From NCBI GenBank assembly GCA_029055345.1, contig JAIDDJ010000023.1, forward strand, positions 29,353 to 93,352: DNA of 64,000 nucleotides, written 5' to 3'. Source of the stretch: Muribaculaceae bacterium (lineage in GTDB: Bacteria; Bacteroidota; Bacteroidia; Bacteroidales; Muribaculaceae). Every line of letters starts with the position of its first letter. Positions within the stretch are counted from its first letter, which is position 1. Both the position numbers and the translations under genes were made by a program. The notes under the pieces were generated by a model. The model ran no database searches, was not told the DNA's origin, and saw nothing but the letters and a program-made list of their open reading frames with translations. This document shows positions 30,305-38,915 of the stretch, in pieces.

Positions 30305-31119
30305 CAAGTAAGGAAATATCCAGACTGATTTCAGAGACGAAAACCTACAATCTGCATTCCCACACTGAATATTGCGATGGTCATGCGCCGATGGCCTCAA
30401 TTGTCGAGGCTGCTGCAAAAGAGGGATTCCGGATATGGGGTATAACTCCCCATTCCCCTATTCCTATCGAGTCGGGATGCAACATGCTTCGCACGGATGT
30501 CGGCAGATATATTTCACGTGTCGGTGAGCTTCAGGATAAATATGGTGATGAACTGCGTCTGCTGACGGGGATGGAAGTGGACTTTCTCGGCCGTGACTTC
30601 GGGCCACATATCGATTACTTTCAGACACTTCCTTTGGACTACCGGATTGGGTCGGTGCATTTCGTGCCTAATCAGGATGGGATTTTAATAGATTGTGATG
30701 GAAGCGCCGAAAGGTTCAGAAAGAACCTTAAAGCCGGATATGCAGATGACTTGCGTTATGTGGTAGAGAAATATTTCGAACAGGTCCTGACCATGCAGGA
30801 ACTTGGAGGGTTTGAGATTCTGGGGCACTTCGATAAAATCATAGGTAATGCATGCACCGTTGACCCGAACTTGGAAAATGAAGGATGGTACGAATCTCTT
30901 ATTAAAGAAGTAATAAGGGGAGCTGCCGATTCCGGGGTAATTGTTGAGATAAACACGAAAGCGATTGAAAGCAGGGGGCGCTTTTATCCGTCAGAAATTT
31001 GGTGGCCAATGTTGAAAGAGTGCGGAGTAAAAATTGCAGTGAATTCAGATTGTCATTCTCCCGAACTGACAAATCTCGGACGAAATGAAGCATTAGAAAA
31101 ATTTAGTCTCCTACATTAA
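30301..31119 (+). CDS. PHP-domain histidinol-phosphatase family protein
   Basis: NLHSHTEYCDGHAPMASIVEAAAKEGFRIWGITPHSP; overlaps cstA stop by ATGA. Confidence 0.85.
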   Translation: MTSKEISRLISETKTYNLHSHTEYCDGHAPMASIVEAAAKEGFRIWGITPHSPIPIESGCNMLRTDVGRYISRVGELQDKYGDELRLLTGMEVDFLGRDFGPHIDYFQTLPLDYRIGSVHFVPNQDGILIDCDGSAERFRKNLKAGYADDLRYVVEKYFEQVLTMQELGGFEILGHFDKIIGNACTVDPNLENEGWYESLIKEVIRGAADSGVIVEINTKAIESRGRFYPSEIWWPMLKECGVKIAVNSDCHSPELTNLGRNEALEKFSLLH

Positions 31120-31143
31120 ATTATGAGAACGTAGGAGACTAAA
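31102..31143 (+). terminator. Putative terminator overlapping the 3' end of the PHP gene
   Basis: tttagtctcctac (31102-31114) / gtaggagactaaa (31131-31143); the left arm is coding. Confidence 0.6.
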
Positions 31144-31364
31144 TAAGAAATTGCCGGGAAATAAGTTACCGTAAAATCAAATCCGGCTTATAATCTTTGC
31201 AAAATGTAGCTCTTTCCTTTCAGCTATCAGCTTTAACTCAATGTGGCTACCGGGTGCAAAATTACATCGGGTTCTCCATTGCTGAAATACCCATAGTTAG
31301 TGAATTTTCATATCAACGTCACTATTATTTTTAGAGAAAGTCGGGAAATAGTCAAAAGTAGGTA

Positions 31365-31395
31365 TTGGGGACATGGATAATAATGAGTAATTTTG
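31365..31395 (+). promoter_or_regulatory. Putative promoter immediately upstream of the hemerythrin-LuxR gene
   Basis: TTG (31365-31367), N20, TAATTTTG (31388-31395). Confidence 0.45.
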
Positions 31396-31399
31396 CTGC

Positions 31400-32356
31400 A
31401 TGATTGACCGACAAAACAGATATTTATCGCGAAATACTCTCCGAGAGCTTATACGCGACAATAATATGCTGCTGATGGTGCTCAGCCGTTTCAATATACC
31501 TTTCGGATTCGGAGATTCGACAGTAGCTCAGGTCTGCGCCACGCATAATGTAGACTGCGATACATTTCTTGCTGTATGCAATCTTCTGAGCACAGGAGAG
31601 GCAAATGTGGAAAAGGTGCGTCTGGATTCACTCATCAATTATCTGAAGAAAGCTCACACATCGTTTCTGGAAGTAACTTTGCCCCGAATAAGAGAGCATC
31701 TTATCGAGGCCATCAGCTATTCAAAAGCAGACGAGGTCTCTTATCTATTGATAAAGTTTTTTGACGATTATGTTGAAGAAGTCAAAAGGCATATGGACCA
31801 TGAAAACGAAGTTATATTCAGTTATGCCGAGAGTCTTATGAGCGGAAATTCGGATTCAATATGCAATATATCCGATTTCAATGCCAATCATGGTCATATG
31901 GCTTCCAAACTTCAGGAGCTGAAAGACATCTTTATCTATCATTACAACCATGCTGAAAATGCTCGCTTGAGCGTAACTTTATTCGATATCATAATGTGCG
32001 AGAAAGACATGATGGCCCATTTCGAAGTTGAGAAAAGATTGTTTATTCCGGCGGTAGAGCTGCTTGAAAGGAAGAAAGGTAAAGAGACTTTAATAGAAAC
32101 AGATGACGCTGCGGAATCAGACTTATCGCCGGTCGAATTGTTAGGGGATAGAGAAAAAGAGATATTGAGCTGGGTAGCGAAAGGAAAATCCAATAAGGAA
32201 ATAGCATCAGAATTATTTATTTCAGTTCATACAGTCACCACTCACAGAAGGAATATCTGTGCCAAATTGGATATTCATTCCACAGCCGGACTGACCATAT
32301 TCGCCATCATCCACAACTTGGTAAAGATAGAAGAAATCGGCTCCACCCTGAAGTGA
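31400..32356 (+). CDS. DUF542-like + hemerythrin + LuxR-type HTH regulator
   Basis: N-terminal NTLRELIRDNNMLLMVLSRFNIPFGFGDSTVAQVC resembles RIC/ScdA N-domain; His/Glu pattern of a hemerythrin bundle; C-terminal LGDREKEILSWVAKGKSNKEIASELFISVHTVTTHRRNICAKL. Confidence 0.85.
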   Translation: MIDRQNRYLSRNTLRELIRDNNMLLMVLSRFNIPFGFGDSTVAQVCATHNVDCDTFLAVCNLLSTGEANVEKVRLDSLINYLKKAHTSFLEVTLPRIREHLIEAISYSKADEVSYLLIKFFDDYVEEVKRHMDHENEVIFSYAESLMSGNSDSICNISDFNANHGHMASKLQELKDIFIYHYNHAENARLSVTLFDIIMCEKDMMAHFEVEKRLFIPAVELLERKKGKETLIETDDAAESDLSPVELLGDREKEILSWVAKGKSNKEIASELFISVHTVTTHRRNICAKLDIHSTAGLTIFAIIHNLVKIEEIGSTLK

Positions 32357-32420
32357 AGCCGAATATAATCTGTAAGCCCCCTTCCTTTTTTAATGGTAAG
32401 GAGTCTAAGCAAATAAGCAT

Positions 32421-33776
32421 TTATTCCTCTTCCTGAGGTTCTTTGGGGAGGGTAAGGTGGAGTGCTGCCCAGCCGAGGATTCCGGCAAGCAGTGAGGCCA
32501 CGAGGATGCCCAGCTTGGAATCATTCAGCAGCTCCGACATCAGCGGGTCGCCCGAGCCGAAAGAGAGATTGGCAATAAAAAGTGAAACCGTGAAACCTAT
32601 ACCTCCGAGCATCGATACCGAGGCAAGGCGCGCCCAGTTACCCCCTTCGGGCATGGGCGCCAAACCAAGCTTGATAGTCAGCCAGGAGAAGGAGAAGATA
32701 CCGAGGAATTTTCCCAACACGAGCGCTATGATAATGGCAGGTGCGATTCCATGAAACAATTGTGACACTTCCATATCACCGAAGAAAATTCCGGCATTGG
32801 CGAACGCGAAAAGCGGAACAATAACGTAATTCACCAGAGGATGCAGCGTATCTTCCATATCCTGCAGCGGAGAAATCACCTTATCGGAAGCCGACTCTAT
32901 CTCTTTGAGCCAGTTCAACTGATCCTTACTCAGAATTGTCCTTGAATTGAGGTGCTCATCATCCTCATGGGAGAAATGGCTGATATTCTTACGGATAGTC
33001 TTGATATAATTCTTGGGTGCGTACACCGGTTTGGCCGGAATAGTAAAAGCCACGATTACCCCCGCAATAGTAGGGTGAATACCGGCATTCAGAAAGAAGA
33101 ACCAGACGAATGTACCGACGAAGGCATAGAACAGTTTAGACTGTATTCCGAAATAAGCCCCGGCAATCAGCACGGCGATACAAGCCGCGGCCCAGAGAAG
33201 CAAAGTGAAGTCGATAGAACCGCTATAGAAAATGGCAATTACAAGAATACCACCGATATCATCCACCACCGCAAGAGTCGTAAGGAAAATCTTCAGTCCG
33301 AGCGGCACGCGATTTCCGAGCATGGCCAGCACACCGAGAGAAAAAGCGATATCGGTCGCCATCGGAATCGCCCATCCATCAGCATAAGGAGTGCCACGTG
33401 CCATCAGAAAATAAATCAGCACCGGAAACGCCATTCCTCCGACAGCGGCTACGATAGGAAGCAACGCATTGCGGAAAGAAGAAAGTTCGCCAACGAGCAC
33501 CTCTCGCTTAATCTCCAGTCCGACGGAGAAAAAGAAGAGCGCCATAAGTGCATCATTAATGAATGCCATGACACTCATCGGTTCGCCGTGATGACTGAAC
33601 AGATTGAAAGAACCGACCTGGAGAGCGAGTTCGTGATTCCAGAGCGAATTATAGAAGTCGGTAAAATATGGCACATTGACGACAATAAGCGCAAGCGCAG
33701 TGGCGAAAATCAAGACATTTCCACCATTGGCGTAATTGCGGAGCGTCTTCCGCGCCGTGTAAAACACCGAAGCCAT
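32421..33776 (-). CDS. nhaA: Na+/H+ antiporter NhaA
   Basis: MAFINDALMALFFFSVGLEIKREVLVGEL; PMATDIAFSLGVLAMLG; VDDIGGILVIAIFYS. Confidence 0.96.
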   Translation of the reverse strand: MASVFYTARKTLRNYANGGNVLIFATALALIVVNVPYFTDFYNSLWNHELALQVGSFNLFSHHGEPMSVMAFINDALMALFFFSVGLEIKREVLVGELSSFRNALLPIVAAVGGMAFPVLIYFLMARGTPYADGWAIPMATDIAFSLGVLAMLGNRVPLGLKIFLTTLAVVDDIGGILVIAIFYSGSIDFTLLLWAAACIAVLIAGAYFGIQSKLFYAFVGTFVWFFFLNAGIHPTIAGVIVAFTIPAKPVYAPKNYIKTIRKNISHFSHEDDEHLNSRTILSKDQLNWLKEIESASDKVISPLQDMEDTLHPLVNYVIVPLFAFANAGIFFGDMEVSQLFHGIAPAIIIALVLGKFLGIFSFSWLTIKLGLAPMPEGGNWARLASVSMLGGIGFTVSLFIANLSFGSGDPLMSELLNDSKLGILVASLLAGILGWAALHLTLPKEPQEEE

Positions 33777-33779
33777 ATT

Positions 33780-34277
33780 TTAGGCGGGATTTGGATTGTA
33801 GCGACCGTCGAGGATTTCAAAGAGCTGGTCGGAAGCGATTTTCGTTTTCACCTTATCGATACGGTCAGTCACCGTGCCATCACTGTCAAGGACGAATGTG
33901 GTGCGAACAATACCCATATATGCCTTGCCTGCCATAACTTTTGGCTGCCAGACTCCGGCGAGCTTACAGAGCGTGAGATCGGTGTCAGCGATAAGTGGGA
34001 ACGGAAGATTATTCTTCTCAGCGAATTTCCGGTGGCTATCTTCGGAATCTTTACTTACTCCGATAACCTGATATCCCATGTTGAGGAAGGTCTGATAATT
34101 GTCACGGAAGTTCTGAGCTTCCACCGTGCAACCCGAAGTGTTATCCTTGGGGTAAAAATAAATGATGAATCTTTTACCGGGAAAATCCGAAAGACGAACA
34201 TCCTTACCTTCGGCATCCTTGCCGAGCAAATCGGGAAACTTGCTCCCGATATCCATAAGCTTAATCTGGGAATCCAT
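33780..34277 (-). CDS. bcp: Thioredoxin-dependent thiol peroxidase (BCP/peroxiredoxin)
   Basis: FYPKDNTSGCTVEAQNFRDNY. Confidence 0.92.
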   Translation of the reverse strand: MDSQIKLMDIGSKFPDLLGKDAEGKDVRLSDFPGKRFIIYFYPKDNTSGCTVEAQNFRDNYQTFLNMGYQVIGVSKDSEDSHRKFAEKNNLPFPLIADTDLTLCKLAGVWQPKVMAGKAYMGIVRTTFVLDSDGTVTDRIDKVKTKIASDQLFEILDGRYNPNPA

Positions 34278-34329
34278 ATAAAAAGCAATTTAGAAATTTC
34301 ACATAATCGGGCCATTGGGGCCACTTTGA

Positions 34330-34384
34330 TGAAAAGTTGTATATAATAATGAGGACACGCCTCATTATTATATACAACTTTTCA
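34330..34384. terminator. Terminator-like hairpin, 25-bp perfect arms, downstream of lepA
   Basis: tgaaaagttgtatataataatgagg-acacg-cctcattattatatacaacttttca. Confidence 0.75.
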
Positions 34385-34492
34385 ATGATATTAGTTTAAT
34401 GATACCGGTGTCCACTTCAGAAAGTGAAGACCGGGATTTATACCGGAGATTCAGGTAAGGCCTCCGGTATGCAGTTACCGGGTAGAATCGTC

Positions 34493-36280
34493 TCAGTCAA
34501 GCTTGAGGACAGCGAGGAATGCCTTTTGCGGCACCTCGACCGAGCCAATCTGCTTCATGCGTTTTTTTCCGGCTTTCTGCTTTTCAAGGAGCTTACGCTT
34601 ACGGGAGATATCACCGCCATAACACTTCGCGGTCACATCCTTACGGACAGCCTTGATAGTCTCACGGGCGATAATCTTCGCGCCGATAGCCGCCTGAATC
34701 GCTATATCGAATTGCTGGCGGGGAATCAGCTCCTTGAGCTTCTCACACATCCTGCGACCGAACTTTACGGAATTAGCCTCATGAGTGAGAGTGGAAAGGG
34801 CATCGACACTCTCGCCGTTGAGCAGGATGTCGAGTTTAACGAGCTTCGACTGACGGAAATCGTGGATATGATAATCGAAGCTTGCATAACCCTTTGATAT
34901 GCTTTTAAGCTTATCGTAGAAATCAATCACGATTTCACCGAGGGGCATATCGAAAGTAAGTTCCATTCGGTTGCCTGAAATATATTCCTGCTTTACGAGT
35001 TCGCCGCGTTTACCGAGGCAAAGCGTCATGATAGGACCGATATAATCGGCCTGAGTTATTATTGTGGCACGGATATATGGCTCCTCTATGTAATCAATGG
35101 ATGATGGCTCCGGGAGTCCGGAAGGATTATGCACTTCAGTCTTATTGCCCTTTTTGTCCGTTACGATATAAGAAACGTTGGGGACAGTGGTAATCACATC
35201 CATGTCGAATTCCCTACCGAGACGCTCCTGAACTATTTCCATATGGAGCAGTCCGAGGAAACCGCATCTGAATCCGAATCCGAGGGCAGCCGATGACTCG
35301 GGTTGAAAAGTAAGCGAAGCATCGTTCAGCTGCAATTTCTCGAGCGATGCACGCAGATTCTCGAAATCTTCCGTCTCAATGGGATAAACCCCTGCGAACA
35401 CCATCGGCTTCACTTCCTCGAACCCTTCGATAGCTTTGTCGCAGGGATGGTTCACATGGGTGATGGTATCCCCCACCCGAACCTCCTTAGAGGATTTGAT
35501 TCCGGAAATTATGTATCCCACATTTCCGGCCGAAATCTCCTTTCTGGGCGACATTTCAAGTTTGAGGACACCGACTTCATCGGCATGATATTCCTTGCCT
35601 GTCGAAACGAACTTCACGAAGTCATCTTTCCGCAGGGTGCCGTTTACTATTTTATAATAAGCGATGATACCTCGGAACGGATTGAACACGGAGTCGAAAA
35701 TCAGAGCCTGAAGCGGGGCCTCAGGGTCACCCTTTGGGGCGGGCACCCGTTCGACAATCGCACGCAGGATGTCATCGACACCCATTCCGGTCTTTCCGGA
35801 GGCGCGTATAATCTCCGACGGATCGCAGCCGAGCAGGTCGACAATCTGGTCCTCCACCTCATCAGGTTTGGCGCTCTCCAGATCACATTTGTTGATTACC
35901 GGAATAATCTCAAGATTATTGTCGATAGCCATGTAAAGGTTGGATATAGTCTGTGCCTGTATTCCCTGAGAGGCATCGACAATAAGGAGAGCACCTTCAC
36001 AAGCGGCAATTGAGCGGGACACCTCATAAGAGAAATCGACGTGTCCCGGAGTATCAATCAAGTTGAGCGTGTAATGCTCGCCATCAAGAGCATAATCCAT
36101 CTGGATCGCATGGCTCTTGATGGTGATTCCACGTTCGCGTTCAAGATCCATGTCATCGAGCACCTGAGCCTCCATATCCTTGGCATCAACGGTATTGGTG
36201 CGTTCAAGGAGGCGGTCGGCCAGAGTCGACTTACCATGGTCGATATGAGCTATTATACAAAAATTTCGTATATTCTTCAT
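34493..36280 (-). CDS. lepA: Elongation factor 4 (LepA)
   Basis: [45 protein letters not shown]-terminal [25 protein letters not shown]. Confidence 0.98.
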   Translation of the reverse strand: MKNIRNFCIIAHIDHGKSTLADRLLERTNTVDAKDMEAQVLDDMDLERERGITIKSHAIQMDYALDGEHYTLNLIDTPGHVDFSYEVSRSIAACEGALLIVDASQGIQAQTISNLYMAIDNNLEIIPVINKCDLESAKPDEVEDQIVDLLGCDPSEIIRASGKTGMGVDDILRAIVERVPAPKGDPEAPLQALIFDSVFNPFRGIIAYYKIVNGTLRKDDFVKFVSTGKEYHADEVGVLKLEMSPRKEISAGNVGYIISGIKSSKEVRVGDTITHVNHPCDKAIEGFEEVKPMVFAGVYPIETEDFENLRASLEKLQLNDASLTFQPESSAALGFGFRCGFLGLLHMEIVQERLGREFDMDVITTVPNVSYIVTDKKGNKTEVHNPSGLPEPSSIDYIEEPYIRATIITQADYIGPIMTLCLGKRGELVKQEYISGNRMELTFDMPLGEIVIDFYDKLKSISKGYASFDYHIHDFRQSKLVKLDILLNGESVDALSTLTHEANSVKFGRRMCEKLKELIPRQQFDIAIQAAIGAKIIARETIKAVRKDVTAKCYGGDISRKRKLLEKQKAGKKRMKQIGSVEVPQKAFLAVLKLD

Positions 36281-36289
36281 TCAGTGATT

Positions 36290-37933
36290 TTATTTGCAAT
36301 CAAGCGGGCAACGCGGTTTGATTTGCTTAAAGAAATCATTGCCCTTGTTGTCAACGAGAATGAAAGCGGGGAAATCCTCCACATCTATTTTCCAGATTGC
36401 TTCCATACCGAGTTCGGGATATTCGAGAAGCTCAACATTCTTGATAGAGTTCTGAGCGAGGATAGCGGCAGGGCCACCGATTGAGCCGAGATAGAAACCT
36501 CCATGCTTTTTACAAGCGTCAGTGACTTGTTGAGAGCGGTTGCCCTTCGCAATCATCACCAGTGAGCCACCGGCAGCCTGGAACTGGTCAACATAAGAAT
36601 CCATACGTCCGGCAGTTGTCGGGCCGAACGAACCTGAAGGCATACCTTCGGGCTTCTTTGCCGGGCCGGCGTAATAGATAGGATGATCCTTGAGATATTG
36701 AGGCATAGGCTCGCCGGCATCGAGACGCTCTTTTATTTTAGCGTGGGCGATATCGCGGCCCACGATGATAGTGCCCTTGAGAGAAAGCCTTGTGGAAACG
36801 GGATATTTGTCGAGTTGGGCGAGAATCTCCTCCATCGGGCGGTTTAGATCAACCTTTACAACCTCTCCTTCGCCCACACTGCGAAGTTCTTCCGGAATAA
36901 GCTGACCGGGGAACTCATCAAGCTTTTCAATCCAGAGACCGTCACGGTTGATTTTGGCCTTCACGTTGCGGTCTGCCGAACAGCTCACGCCCATTCCGAC
37001 AGGGCAGGAGGCTCCATGGCGGGGCATACGGATTACGCGGACATCGTGGGCGAAATACTTACCGCCGAACTGAGCGCCAAGTCCAAGATTCTGGGCAGCT
37101 TCGAGGAGCTCTTTCTCAAGTTCCACATCGCGGAACGCATGGCCGTATTCATTACCTTCGGTGGGAAGATTGTCATAATACTTGACAGATGCCTTCTTGA
37201 CAGCGGCGAGGTTCGCCTCTGCAGAAGTTCCTCCGATTACGAATGCGATATGATATGGAGGACAGGCAGCAGTGCCGAGACTTTTCATCTTTTCGATAAG
37301 GAAAGGAACGAGCGTCTTCTTGTTGAGAATGGCCTTAGTCTCCTGATAGAGATAAGTCTTATTGGCCGAGCCACCCCCCTTAGCTACGAAGAGGAACTTA
37401 TATTCATCGCCTTCAGTGGCATGGATTTCAATCTGAGCCGGAAGATTGCATCCCGTGTTAACTTCCTCATACATAGTGAGTGGAGCATTCTGAGAATAGC
37501 GAAGATTATTTTCGGTATAGGTTTTATATACACCCAGTGATATTTTCTCCTCGTCATCGCAACCGGTCCACACCTGCTGACCTTTATAAGCAGCACAGAT
37601 AGAAGTGCCCGTGTCCTGGCAGAACGGAAGGATACCCTTGGCTGCCACCTCCGCATTGCGAAGCATAGTCAGGGCAACAAACTTATCATTTTCCGAAGCC
37701 TCCGGGTCAGCGAGAATCTTGGCGACCATCTCATTATGCTCGCGGCGGAGCATAAACGAACAGTTATGTGAAGCCACGTTTGCAATTACAGTAAGAGCCT
37801 CCGGGTCAACCACGAGCATCTCATGGCCATTCCAGTTCTCAACTTTTACATAATCTTTGGTAATAAGCTGATACTCAGTAGTATCAGGCCCCAGGGGGAA
37901 CATCTCCTGGTAGTGGAAGGGTTTTGTAGCCAT
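36290..37933 (-). CDS. Class I fumarate hydratase
   Basis: Long class I fumarase; [52 protein letters not shown]. Confidence 0.93.
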   Translation of the reverse strand: MATKPFHYQEMFPLGPDTTEYQLITKDYVKVENWNGHEMLVVDPEALTVIANVASHNCSFMLRREHNEMVAKILADPEASENDKFVALTMLRNAEVAAKGILPFCQDTGTSICAAYKGQQVWTGCDDEEKISLGVYKTYTENNLRYSQNAPLTMYEEVNTGCNLPAQIEIHATEGDEYKFLFVAKGGGSANKTYLYQETKAILNKKTLVPFLIEKMKSLGTAACPPYHIAFVIGGTSAEANLAAVKKASVKYYDNLPTEGNEYGHAFRDVELEKELLEAAQNLGLGAQFGGKYFAHDVRVIRMPRHGASCPVGMGVSCSADRNVKAKINRDGLWIEKLDEFPGQLIPEELRSVGEGEVVKVDLNRPMEEILAQLDKYPVSTRLSLKGTIIVGRDIAHAKIKERLDAGEPMPQYLKDHPIYYAGPAKKPEGMPSGSFGPTTAGRMDSYVDQFQAAGGSLVMIAKGNRSQQVTDACKKHGGFYLGSIGGPAAILAQNSIKNVELLEYPELGMEAIWKIDVEDFPAFILVDNKGNDFFKQIKPRCPLDCK

Positions 37934-37964
37934 TATTGTCGGTTCTGATTACTAATAATATCGG

Positions 37965-37996
37965 CAAATTTAGCAAAAAAGTCGCACATGGCAAAA
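37965..37996 (-). promoter_or_regulatory. Putative promoter for fumarase
   Basis: Minus strand TTTTG, N19, TAAATTTG. Confidence 0.6.
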
Positions 37997-38021
37997 TGAT
38001 AGGGTGAAGATGAGTTGAAAG

Positions 38022-38052
38022 TTGCATACTTCACCAATAATTTGTAAATTTG
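38022..38052 (+). promoter_or_regulatory. Putative promoter for the exopolysaccharide operon
   Basis: TTG (38022-38024), N20, TAAATTTG (38045-38052), 32 bp before the Wza-like gene. Confidence 0.6.
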
Positions 38053-38084
38053 CAGATAATTCAGGAAACTCGACCTAACCACAC

Positions 38085-38900
38085 ATGAAACTAACTCGAC
38101 TGGGCCTCTGCGCGATAGCGTGCATAGCAATAATGGCTGGCGGCTGCTCGTCAAACAAGGAGGTAAATTATTTTCAAGAACTGCAGGCCGGTCAGGAGTA
38201 TACACTTCCGGCCTTGACTTCCATAAAGCTTCAACCTGACGACAAGCTAACGATAATAGTGAGCACGAGCGATGCGCGGTTGAATTCTCTTTACAATCTT
38301 CCGATAGCCGATGCTCGGTTGAACCAAGCCGCATCGGGCTCATCAAATACGCCATCATATTCCGGTAATGTGGCAGCATATACCATTGACAAGCAGGGAG
38401 ATATTAACTTCCCGGTGCTTGGCAGGCTTCACATCGCCGGGATGAACCGTGAGCAAGTTGCGGAATACATCCGGCGTGAGCTTATCAGCAGAGACCTTGC
38501 CAAGAACCCTATAGTCACCGTGGAATATCTCAATCTGAGCGTATCGGTGATGGGGGAAGTAACCAAACCGGGATTATACACATTCAACAAGGAGAATTTT
38601 ACCATACTTGATGCACTGAGCGCTGCAGGCGACCTTACCATTTTCGGAAAGCGCAACAACATAAAGGTACTCCGCGAAGAGAACGGGAAGCAGAAAGTCT
38701 ATGAAGTGAATCTTAATTCAGGCCATGATCTGATGAATTCACCGGTGTATTATATGAAGCAGAACGATGTGATTTATGTTGAGCCCAATTCAACCAAGGC
38801 CCGTACATCCACACCCAACGGAAATGCCGTGATGACTCCATCGTTCTGGATTTCAATAGCATCGTTCATTGCAACGATAGCTGTGCTTGTAATAAAATAA
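38085..38900 (+). CDS. Polysaccharide biosynthesis/export (Wza-like) lipoprotein
   Basis: Lipobox IMAGGCSSN; LQPDDKLTIIVS; SVMGEVTKPGLYTF SLBB region. Confidence 0.92.
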   Translation: MKLTRLGLCAIACIAIMAGGCSSNKEVNYFQELQAGQEYTLPALTSIKLQPDDKLTIIVSTSDARLNSLYNLPIADARLNQAASGSSNTPSYSGNVAAYTIDKQGDINFPVLGRLHIAGMNREQVAEYIRRELISRDLAKNPIVTVEYLNLSVSVMGEVTKPGLYTFNKENFTILDALSAAGDLTIFGKRNNIKVLREENGKQKVYEVNLNSGHDLMNSPVYYMKQNDVIYVEPNSTKARTSTPNGNAVMTPSFWISIASFIATIAVLVIK

Positions 38901-38915
38901 TCCCCAAAGATTTAG

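Noticed and set aside
32952-34346. 464-aa plus-strand ORF
   Set aside because: Lies opposite nhaA and bcp, which have clear family motifs; composition is rich in Arg/Glu/His as expected for an antisense shadow frame.
35303-36013. 236-aa plus-strand ORF
   Set aside because: Antisense shadow of lepA.
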